64,000 nucleotides of DNA from positions 16,108,837 through 16,172,836 of the forward strand of contig NC_087081.1 of the NCBI RefSeq assembly GCF_026151205.1, read 5' to 3'. Origin of the DNA: Bolinopsis microptera (lineage: Eukaryota > Ctenophora > Tentaculata > Lobata > Bolinopsidae). Under the pieces are notes generated by a model that was not told the origin of the DNA, made no database searches, and worked only from the letters and a program-made list of their open reading frames with translations. A program made the translations under genes and the position numbers. Numbering within the stretch: the first letter of the stretch is position 1; the number at the start of each line of letters is the position of its first letter. Positions 37,601-49,600 of the stretch are shown one piece after another.

Positions 37601-40600
37601 CATTAAACCTACCAAGTCAGCAAAGAATCTGGGATTCATTTTTGACAACCATCTCAATTTAGAGGCACAGATCAACAACGTTGTCAGAGTTTGCTATGTA
37701 AATCAGCGAAATCTTGGCAGAATAGGTTCCAAACTGAGTAAGGAGCTCAAAATCCAAATGGTACACGCTTCAATTCATTCCATTCTGGACAATGGAAATG
37801 CTACTTATGGTGCCCTTTCTGAAAGACTTCTCCAGAAACTTCAAAAAGTGCAGAATACTGCTGTGAGATTCATATTCGGACTTCACGGGAAGTTGAGACA
37901 GGAGCCCATCACACCCTATATGATTGAATTACACTTCTTACCTGTAGCAATGCGAATCAAATTCAAGATAGCGTTACTGGTTTTCAAGTGCCTAAACGAT
38001 TGTGCTCCTGATTATCTAAGGACAATGGTCAAAATTAGGGACACTAGTAAACATCATGTCAGAATGGACCATGACTTCTTCCTACTGGAACGCCCTCCTT
38101 TATCAAGGCTGAGGGCTACAGCTGGTGCTTTCTCCCACACTGCTCCTAAAATCTGGAATACACTTCCCTACTCACTACGCTCCATCTCTCGACTAGATGT
38201 TTTCAAGAAGGCTCTCAAGACCCATCTATTTCATCAAGCCTATCCTGTATGTGCGAACAGTATTTTTGGTGATTCAGTAGTCATGGACGCAGGACTTTAA
38301 GATCAATCTACAATTTATAAATTTGAATTTTTGATTAGAAACGGGACTACTAAGGTAAATTTATCTGCACCGCTTTGTTGGCCAGTATCAACTCCATTTT
38401 TTGGACTTTGGTCGCTTATACGGCCTAAGCGGTATACAAATAAAGCGTTATTATTATTATTATTATTATATAACGTGATGGAAATATTTTAAACGGGCAT
38501 ATCCTGTCCAAACCCGGGATGCACTAAATGAAGAATTCGTTGTAACTTTGTTTGAAAAGCATTAATACAGAACCTTCGAGAACTGCACTGGTAGATCTAG
38601 CGGTAAATCTCACTGTAACAAATTATGAAGCTGACTTGTGACAGCATCAAAATGTTTTCTTAACTCTTCTTGTTTGAGAGTTTGAGTTTTTGATATATCT
38701 GAAGTTAAGGTATTTTGAAAGTCTTTACATTGGAAATGTTAACATTGAACTGAACACTAGCTACACTGTGTGAAACGAGAGTACAATAGTTAAAACTGAA
38801 CAGGATTATAATACTCAACGTCTTAAGTACAGAAACATAGAACGTCAAACCACAAAACAATGTTTCTGGTACACTTGCACAAAGCCTAAAGGTTGATGTT
38901 ATAATGTTAGTTGGTTACTTAAAACTCTTGAAGCGTATTTTTATTTCAGAGGAAATCTGAGAGAAAAATGCAATAATGATTAACATAAATTATATAACAT
39001 AAATTATAAATTATAAAACTAACTTGGATCAACACATAGTGGTCGGGATATGTAGCTGTAAGTTATATCTTTATCACAAGTTATAACCTGTAGAAGTGCA
39101 GTGTTAGTTAGCAGGTTTTGCTAATTATTACCTCATTGCCATCATCAATCAAAAAGTCGGTTTCACAAATCTGACAAGTACAAGTTCAGTAAACTTACTC
39201 CTTCATAAATAAAAGACTCGCCTGATTGCCCTTAAGTTGAAGGCCCCCTTTGCAGAACACTGTGACGGGGGTACCGTATTTAACAGGGTATTTTGTGTAG
39301 GTTTCTAAGTCGTCCTCAAGTAGCATGTCAGTACACGTGTCTGAACGTTTTAGTTAATTAATACACTCTCAAATCTGTGAATTTACTACTGAATCTGTGT
39401 TTGACAATCAAATTTTATTTATCTCGATGCAGAATTTTCCAATGACGAAGGTGGCAACGAACTGTTTAAAACTAAAAAGAAGCTTGTATCATCTTGATAA
39501 GAAGCTGAAATCGTACCTATCTCACACGTAGGAGTTTCCTCAATAACAAAGGTTTTATCTTTAATACAAGTAATAACACTGCTGCCCACGAGCCGGTGCC
39601 CTGGAATGCAGCTGATGTCAAGCCTGGTTCCTACCACCACCGGGAATGCTATCTCTGTCCGGATATTCGGAATGTCCGGCATGGACACACATTTGTCTGG
39701 AATGTTGTTGAGCGTTAGAATACATGATCGTGAATTATTTATAAATATTAATAAAAACGTCCTGTTTAAAATAAAATATAGTGATTTAAATACCACTAGT
39801 TATATTTTTACACTGTCAAATGTTTATTAAAGCACTAAAAATATCACGCCAATATTCACTAACCTACAATACACTGCGGGGGGAGGGGGGGGGGCACTAA
39901 TAATATCACGCCAATATTCACTAACCTACAATACACTGCGGTGTTTGGTCATACTGGAATTTAGAACCCTTGACACAAGTCAGCACATTGTCTCCAATGA
40001 GGGTGTATTTTGGGATGCAGTTTATTGTAACTGTATCTCCATAGTTGACAGGAAGAGGAGCACTTGTCTGTATGTCTAGTATATCACTAGGTAGACTTGT
40101 ACAAGTATCTGATGGGTAGAGGATGTTATGTTGTTGTTATGTGGTTGTTATGTGGTTGTGAACACTACTAAAGCCTTCGTGTTATCAAGGCCTCTTCCAT
40201 GGTTGTGGTATTGCATGTCGCTCTCTCTAAAGTGATGATAAAAATCGAACTGTCGAAACAATCACTTATCTTGAATCAATGCTCGAGCAGGGAGCAATTG
40301 TACAGTTGATAGATTGATACATTTATTGATTAATACCTAGTTAAAATTAATCTTTTCTATGAACTCATTTTAAAGATCCTGAGAAAAAGTTCTCACCTAT
40401 AGTACAGACAGGTTCACTTTTATTAGTGAACTTGTTAAAAGTAACACAAGTCAACATTAAGCTTTAAGTTCTCACCTACAGCACAGACAGGTTCACTTTT
40501 ATTAGTGAACTTGTTAAAAGTAACACAAGTCAACATTAAGCTTTAAGTTCTCACCTACAGCACAGACAGGTTCACTTTTATTAGTGAACTTGTTAAAAGT

Positions 40601-43600
40601 AAGACAAGTCAACATTAAGCTTTAAGTTCTCACCTACTGTACAGACAGGTTCACTTTCATTAGTGAACTTGTTAAAAGTAAGACAAGTCAACATTAAGCT
40701 TTAAGTTCTCACCTACTGTACAGACAGGTTCACTTTCATTAGTGAACTTGTTAAAAGTAAGACAAGTCAACATTAAGCTCTAAGTTCTCACCTACAGTAC
40801 AGACAGGTTCACTTTCATTAGTAAACTTGTTAAAAGTAACACAAGTCAACATTAAGCTTTAAGTTCTCACCTATAGTACAGACAGGTTCACTTTTATTAA
40901 TGAACTTGTTAAAAGTAAGACAAGTCAACATTAAGCTTCCTGAAGTGAGAGTGTGACCAGGTTTACAGTTCACGTATACTTCACCCCCTCTTCTAACCGG
41001 GAACTCAGTGTCAGTCCACAGGTTCTTGTCAGCTGGGATATCCGTACAAGTATCTGTGTGAGGAGGTGTTATGTGGTTGTTATGTGGTTGTTATGTGGTT
41101 GTTATGTGGTTGTTATGCGGTTGTTATGTGGTTGTTATGTTGTTGTTATGTGGTTGTTATGTGGTTGTTATGTGGTTGTTATGTGGTTGTTATGTGGTTG
41201 TTATCTGGTTGTTATCTGGTTGTTATCTGGTTGTTATGTGGTTGTTATGTGGTTGTTATGTGGTTGTTATGTGGTTGTTATGTGGTTGTTATGTGGTTGT
41301 TATGTGGTTGTCAGCTGGGATACCCGTACAAGTATCTGGGTGAAAAGGTGATTTAACTGCTCTGTCAAGAAGGTATACAATTTCTAAAAGTTATCATTTC
41401 CCCAAAAAATCTTTTATGTTTATGTTAATAATCCTTAATCAATGATGAATTATTATCTCCCACCCAAAACTCTATCTTCATGGTCATCCGATCACTGTTA
41501 ACATTCCAGAAGGCAGGGAACTTAAAGAGTAAAACACACAAGGGTACATAAAGCTTAAAACCACAAATTGTAGTTCCAACCTGGTTCGAAACAAAGTGGT
41601 TTCTCCTCGAAAGTGTACGAAACATCCCTTTGACACGTGATCATATCGCTGCCCTTCTGTTCAACAATAGAATCAGGATGATGACAAGTAACAGTGACCA
41701 CGTCACCGTGAGTTACAGGGAATTGTTGGCTTGTCTTGAGGAATGTTATGTCTGGAGGTAATCCCGTACACTTGTCTGTGATGTTAAAAAGAGTTGTACT
41801 GGTCCTTAATTGTATTAAATCAAGGATTAATTGTATTAAATCAAGGATTAATTGTATTAAATCAAGGATTAATTGTATTAAATCAAGGATTTAAAGCAAT
41901 GCGGTGGTGATTAAGTAAATATCCACAACTATACAGTTTGTAAGTAATCAATGATGATGATATTGAAAAACCTTCCTTGATAATATTAATTCGATGGTAA
42001 TCTGTAAATCTGCCTTACAAATCATTTCACTAAGGGCACAACCTGCACTTGTCCAACTGTAGCAATGCAATTAACATAACGTGACTATCTTATAAAGAAG
42101 TATTGTTATTCCTGCCACTTAAAACTGAAAAGTCTACTCACGTTCAAGGCATTTAGGCTGTGTGTTATACTCTGTTCCCTTTATACACGTGATCACTTCA
42201 TCTCCCTCGACATAGTGCGCGTCTCCACAGGTCACTGTGACCACTTTACCATACTCTACAGGGAACTTAGTCGAGGTGGACAGGACTTCAATATCAGGAA
42301 GTGAAGTGCATGTTTCTGGGGGGGAATATTTAAATTAATTGCTAAGTATTAATTACTTTATTATCTAATTAGTTAATCGATTGGTGTTAACTGTTCGTTT
42401 ATGGCTGGGCAGTGGAACTTAGGCGGAATGCACTGAAGCTTTGTTAAGGCACACTAACGTAGTGTTATTATCACAACATATCAGAACATCGTTTGCAACA
42501 TTTTCCCTGCTATTTTCAATTACATACACTATCAAGTGGCCAGAAGAAGTTTACATCTGCAAAAAAACTGCATTTTAATGAAATAAATGAAAATCGCTCT
42601 TTAACCTAAGTTACATACCTGGCACACAAGCAGATTGCAGTTCATTTGGTTTGTTACCAGGTGAACATATTGAACATTCCGTCATATTATCACTACGGTA
42701 TGTCCCTACTCCGCAAGGATCTTAAGGAATTTGTTAATGCTATTTTTATTATTATGGTAATGCGTAGGTATACATTATGCAACATATTAATAATGTTGTC
42801 TTGCTCTAAATTTTAAGTGTCATCTCATTCGACTGAGTGATTGTAATTAGCATCAAACAACTTTTTCATTTCTTCTAAAATTCAAGAAAGTATTACATAC
42901 CACAGCCTGATTTATCTTTGTTGGAAACAGTGCCAGCTTTGCATTCAGAACATACCACAGCTGCACTACTTTTAGTAACGTAGGTGTTTACAGAACATGG
43001 AGTGCATTTACCATCGTCAGTTTTATAATATCCTCCGCTGCAAACCACTGAACAGGATTGTTCGGTTACGATACGAATAAAAATCATGAGTTTTAATGAA
43101 ATGTAAAATCCAGATTGGAATATTATTTATGATTCGCATATCTAAAATGTTTTCTTTTACTGAAATTGCAGTAAAATAAAAATTTAAGCGTAATGTAACA
43201 GTAATCGTTACTGTTGGATAAATTTATAAGTCAAATATAACATACTGAAAAATGGTTTGAATACAATAAATACAACATTGTAACTTGAGTTGATGTTGTT
43301 CATTGCGTCTAACCTACCAGGTTTTACTCTGTAGAAACCAGATAAGGTATCTGATTCAGCCACACTCAGTTTGGTTGCTTCCCCATTACTGACCCAGTAT
43401 TTCTCCCACTCGTTAGAGGTGCAGCTTTCATCAGAAAACACATAGTTCAGGATTTCAAGGTTCATGCATTGTATCAATACTCCTGCTTCAGTTCGAGTAA
43501 AGGTGCAGATATCGCTTTCACTTTTGGTGCCATCGAATGGTAGATTCTCCACTTTGTCACTATGACAATATTTCAGTTGGTAATCTACCTCCGTGGAGTA

Positions 43601-46600
43601 AAGACCTTCCAATCTGAGGTGTCCGGTCAACTCGTTCTTATCATTGCTGAAATGTAATTCCAGGATTGTCTTTACTTCATCAGCAACATTATTGAGTCTT
43701 ATTTGTAAAGGGGTCTGAGTCCAGGTTAGGTCTTGGAGGTTTGTGCGTCGAACAGGTATCCAACCTATAGGAGATTAATTGTGTGTTAATTGTTAAACAG
43801 TAAAACAAGTCAAGTAAACCCTTTTCAATACCACAGAATCTGGTTCAAAATTATTGTATAATTAGTATAATTAGTATAATTAGTATAATTAGTACAGGGT
43901 GGGCCAAAAGTCAGTACCCATACGTTGGCCTTAATAGCTCCGCCGTGTTTTATATTTGAGAGCTGTTGTTTTGCAGATGGCATACTGTACTTACTGGTTC
44001 GAGGATTCCGTCGTCAAAATTTGAAAATTCGAATATTTTAGACCACGCCCATTCAATATTAAAACCCCTATATTGTTTTCTCTGAACATGCTGAACGCCT
44101 AATTTTTTCAGAAACGGTAGATTATCAAATGTTGCATATGATCTGAAAACATGAGGCAAAACGGATTAGAAATGACGAAGTTATCAAGCATTTTCTGTAT
44201 CTCGTTAACAATATTGACTGGGTGATTATGTGACACCGTGACACGACACCTTAATTAGGCACCCTTAACAATTCCCATAATGTTTAACAGGGTAGTTAAG
44301 GGGGGGCACCTTATCACGTGATTAGGTAAACCAATCACCTGATCACACGTAATGAATAAACTCGTTATGCTTCATATCTCGGTCATCTGAGAAGCTACAG
44401 TTCTAATTCTTTCAGGACAAACGTAATTCGAATGGCCAAACACAATTCAATATCATTTAGCTTGATCCGACTATCCAAACTATCAAATAAATGTGAAAAT
44501 GAACCTCCATTTGAAAAAAATGAACGCGAATATTTTTCGAGTTGACAAATTCCTCGAACCAGTGGTGGTACTAAGTCATACCAGAAAGAAGTATTTAAAT
44601 TGGGCACTCGGTGACTGAGCTATAAAGGCCAACGTATGGGTACTGACTTTTGGCCCACCCTGTATAATTAGTATAATTAGTATAATTAGTAATACCAAAA
44701 GCGCAAGTTTGAAAACGCACAACATTGACAACATACCAGATTTTGGACGAAAGTAATCGGAGGTATCCAACGAATAACGCGCTATAATAGCCACTATGTT
44801 TCCTTCCCATAAAGACCTCCCATTTTTCCATGTGGAGTTCCACAAGGGGCACTCAGATATATCGTAATCTAAAACTTCCAACCCGTTGCACTCATATTTC
44901 ACCCCTTTTTCTGTTCGTGTGATTGTCCATATTTTCTCTTGCTCTGTAGGAAGCTCAACTGGAAATATTGTTGCATCTCCACAAGAACCTATCAAGTATT
45001 TAATCGGATTTGAGAAGAGCACTCGAACACTCCGTTGAGCTCCGTCCTCATTTTGCAGGAACACGGCGAGCCATTTGTTACTTCCTTTAGCAATGTTCGT
45101 TTTTATTTGCAGAGGTGTTGCTTCCAAATCAAAATTATAAGTTGTTCCTTTCTTGATTTCTAACCAATCTAATGAAATTAACAATGGTATTAATTAAATG
45201 ATTGTTTAACATCTTTATCTCTTGTCTTAAAAGGATTTAACAGCAACCACTTGGTAAACTAATAACAATTTTTGTTTCGCAATCTGGGCACATGTTTTTA
45301 AGCCAGCTAAGTGTCAAAATAATCGGTCTACAATATTGAAGTGAGAAGAAATATAAGAACCATCTTACCGCAGAAAGTGTTATCTTCGTTAACTGATGTT
45401 CCTTCAGCACATGGTATACATGAAGATGCTCCTTCATAACTGTAACTGTTATCAGGGCAAGGTGTACATTGTGACATTTCACCAGTCATGTATGTTCCAG
45501 CTTCACATGGTTCTGTTAATAAATACAGTTAGCTAAATCTTCAACCGAACATCAATTGTTACGATAATATAATAAAGAAAGGTTTTTCTGAAAATATATC
45601 CTTATTTTACAATTATACAAAAATTGTAAAATTTATTTATCAAATATAACAAACTAGAAACCCGCTAGTCGAAAGCTACAACTACAAATCCAAAGGGTAT
45701 AGAATCCTCTAAATCAAATAAAAATAGCATAGTACTCACTGACAAAGAAACAGGACCTGAAAGCGGTATACCAGCCACCATGCTCCGTGACACTAACAGT
45801 GTTCACCATGTAACATTTTCTAGTGGACATGTTAGCAGGACCAGTCACTACTGCCTGGCAATTCTGTTCTTTCTCACACCACGCAATACAGTCATCATCA
45901 TTGATTCTTGGTTTCTCAGCTATTATCGAAGATTCTGGAACCTTACCTAGATCAGGCTGCCAACAATCTGGAACGATTTAGTCGGTTTAAATGAAATATC
46001 ATGTTACAGAAATCTTTTAGAAGTATGATTATAATGATATATAATATAATCCATTTATAAACAAATTTATCGTTTAAACCAAGATCAAAACATCACACAA
46101 TATTATAAATTAAGAAGCCTATGTACCTTTGGCTGTAACGACAACCACTTCAGATACCGAGATAACTCCCTTAGCCTTCGTCAACATCACAACATCTCCA
46201 AACATATTGCAGACAATAGTGTAGATCTGATCTGTCTGCCTCAGTTTATAGCTGAGCTTTAGCAGTCCGCACAGTGTGACACTATCCTCTATCCCAACTG
46301 ACACATCCACATTGTTATGAGGATCCACACAGTCTTCTCTGAACTGTTCCTCGCTCTGTCCACAGTTTGAAGGAAACCAGTCCTTGTAGAACTGATAGTA
46401 GATAACCACCTGAGGAATTTGTTTCCTTTTGAATCAATCAAACTAGATGAATTGTTGTAAATACTGAGATCAAACTATCAATCTACAGGCTATCGTCAAA
46501 CATGTTGCAAGGCGTCATCTTCAGTGACATAAGCCCTCAAATTATTTGTTATATAGAAGTGTTGAAAGTATTAAAAGATAGATAACCACCTTGTTGATGA

Positions 46601-49600
46601 AGACTGGTGTATCAAATTCCAGTTTTAGCCAGCCTGCTCCATCGTTAGTTTCAGTGGCAGACATTGTGGCGATGTTCTGATCAGTAGCATAGCTACCCTC
46701 CTTATCATCCAGAGTTCTGCCTTGAGTTACTTTGGAGGGTACAACTTCTCCAGGTAATATCGCTCTAACTGAGGGGTTTCTGGTGTTATTCTCCAGGTAA
46801 TATCGCTCTAACTGAGGGTTTTGTAGTGTTATTCCCTAGCTCATGTGTTAGAAACCTTACACAGTTACTATGTCTCTATCATTATATTATGCTATATTGT
46901 CACGTGGTTTTGGAGAAACTATATTGTTTATATGGCATTTGGTTATTGGTAACATGATGCCTTTCAAAATCCTAGACAGCTCTTTTTCATAGAATAAATT
47001 CGTATTCACTACTCACTACTCACTACTCACTACTCACTACTCACTACTCACTACTCACTACTCACTACTCACTACTCACTACTCACTACTCACAACTCAC
47101 TACTCACTACTCACTACTCACTACTCACTACTCACTACTCACTACTCACTACTCACTAACCTAAATCAGAGTTAACACAGTTGTATCCTCCAATTGGGCA
47201 TCTAGTAAAAGCATTGTCTTTACAGTTGCGACTTTCGAACATTATCGGTCTGCACCCTGTTTCACATCCTGTGTTCTGCTTATTCGTTTTGCAGCAGTAT
47301 TCTCCACTTCTATAGACAAATGGGTAGTTGTCGGGGCAAGCTGAAATCAAAGTGTTTCCTAGTCTTTTTTAGTGTTATTTCATAATTTTGAAATTATCTC
47401 CCCATATATTTTAAAAATAATTAAAATCAATTTGAAACCAAAAATATTGAACTGTTATTATATTTTCTTGATTTCTGCTGTTAATGCACCAAATATTTCA
47501 AAGCTTTACCTCCAAACCCAAAGATCTCTATCTCGGCTATGGAGGGCGCATGTTGTCCCACCCCAGTCTTAGCTTGACCAGTCACCATCACCTGATCACC
47601 CACCACACCATCACAATCCAGTGTATATGTCTGAGCTGCTTCAGTGACTTCCGCTGCTACCTTTATCACGCCGCACTCTGTCACTTTCCCGGTTGCTGTC
47701 CTGACAACAGTTACCTGCGCGTTATCTAGCTGGGCTTGACATTCGGGACACTCATCTAAACGGTTTACTACCACTATCTTCGAGATAGCGTGAAGTTTGC
47801 CCAAGTTAAATTTTATCCAGGTTTCAACCCCTTCATTTGAGCTTTGTGGAACGTATACGGTAGTGATGTCGTTATCGTACGCACGCTCAGCTGTATAGTG
47901 CTTATTGTAAGGGGTAGTTGAGTCTGAGGACTGTATGTTGATTGTCTGACCTGAAATAAGATATGATGAGAAATGAGAAACCTATGATTAAAGGGATCAA
48001 ATTTTGGTTATTTCTGATATATCCTATATTCTAATTCAACCCCCATTACTTCAATAATAGTATCTACAATAAAGTGAATCCTCCTTCCTACAAAATATCA
48101 AATAAAAATCTGAGTTTTGATGGTTAAAAGTATATATTATTCTATTTAGTAAGTAAAACACGGCTAGAATTCGGAGATTTTCTTGATTTAGTCCTGTTTT
48201 TACTGATAACAATTGGAAATATAGTATTTAACTGAAATTACACCCCAGATGTACGAAAACTGTCTAAAGAAGTTCTACAGCTACCAGAACGTGGAGATCC
48301 TGTTGTACCTGGCTCGTGCTCACTTTGTGTGTGGCAAGTTGGAGGAGACTCGGCGCATTCTTCTTCAAGCCCGCCATATGGCTCCTCAGGTTTGACAACT
48401 CTTATTTTTGTATTTTAATATTTTATTTAACATTTTTTAGAAATTTATTTATTTATTTTTATTAAAAATTGAAAATATTTGTAATAACAAATAAAAAATG
48501 TAATCTGCCAGGTTGGAAAACTAGATTTTTGGGATGTTATTTTATAAGGAAAATAAAGGAGGATATTTTTATCGTGGGCTGCCACTTTTTATCATACATA
48601 GCCTGGATATGATTTTGACACGTGACACATGATTCAGATTAATTAATCAGACTACATGAACCTTCATACAATCCTTATCATATATATCATTATCTTCTCA
48701 TATCATTACAACATTACACTACACAGTACACCTGTACAACTTCCCCAGGATAATTTAATACTGTTCAACTTGTCGTACGTGTTACGTCATCTCGCTACAA
48801 ATACACTTCGTGACGAAAAGAGCGGGCTGGAGGATGTAGTGAGTGCCGTGAGGAATTTGGAGCTTGCGCAGCGCTTCTTCACTATGCTCAGGTAAATGGG
48901 GAACACGTGGGGAACACGTGGGGAGCACGTGGGGAACACGTGGGGAGCATGTGTGAGGCGTGGGGCCTACGTGCTCCCCACGTGTTTGGAGCTTGCGCAG
49001 CGCTTCTTCACCATGCTCAGGTAATTGGGAACTTTAGGTACTTTAATTGGGGGACTTTTAGCATACTTCTTGGGAAACATTGTCATAAAGTTGAGATGTT
49101 TTTTCGTTTTGCATATAGAACGATAAGGACCTCTATATTCAACAAGTACTACAGTAAAAACCCGATTTACCGCAAACACCGATTTACCGTAAACCCCGAT
49201 TCACCGCAAATCCCGTTTTACCGCGGCTTTTTCCTTTCTCCCAAACTCCGCGGTAAATCGCGGTATTACTGTACTACCCAAACAAAATACCAGATCTTTG
49301 CTTTAAAAATCATTTTAATTATAGTAAAGCAACAGAAAGACAGAAGTACGACATGAACCATGCCGGGGCGGAAGCGCGGCAGTGTACTGATCTGCTGTCC
49401 CAGGCGCAGTACCACGTGGCACGTGCACGTAAACTTGACGACGAACAGCGAGCTATCAGGTAATATCATATAATTAAATAGCTTAATGTCAAATAGTTTT
49501 TTGTACAAATTACCAGTATCATATAATTACTTGAACACTAGTACAAATCTATTACATTTATTGAGGATGATACAGAAGGAATGTATTTAATGTAGTTATT

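Larger units (their letters stand above)
32360..38470 (+). mobile_element. L2/CR1-like LINE with ORF1 split by a nested TIR element, in CTR9 intron 9
   Basis: ORF1 (32373-32687, resuming at about 34797) has a PKLTIENV segment, then zinc knuckles [14 protein letters not shown] and [13 protein letters not shown] and a third Cys cluster. ORF2 starts at about 35248 with an APE endonuclease ([28 protein letters not shown]). It continues as an RT with [26 protein letters not shown] and [10 protein letters not shown] and a C-terminal [12 protein letters not shown]...LRSIS region. Frameshifts near 35890 and 36015 break ORF2. The 3' end is AATAAAGCG followed by a TTA repeat (38440-38470). It is inactive as it stands. 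Confidence 0.88.

Noticed and set aside
39419-39516. Terminal exon of the lectin gene reading through to a stop at 39421
   Set aside because: A further complete sushi domain split by a GC-AG intron downstream ends with a natural stop. The read-through tail has no Cys pattern, though it could be an alternative isoform.
40953-41356. Cys/Val/Leu-rich frames on the plus strand that look like membrane proteins
   Set aside because: They are generated by the 11-bp TTATGTGGTTG microsatellite and the complement of a sushi exon.
44576-44660. Coding extension of the methyltransferase-like exon
   Set aside because: The extension runs into the mariner-like element. A clear GTATGT donor ends the exon at 44737.
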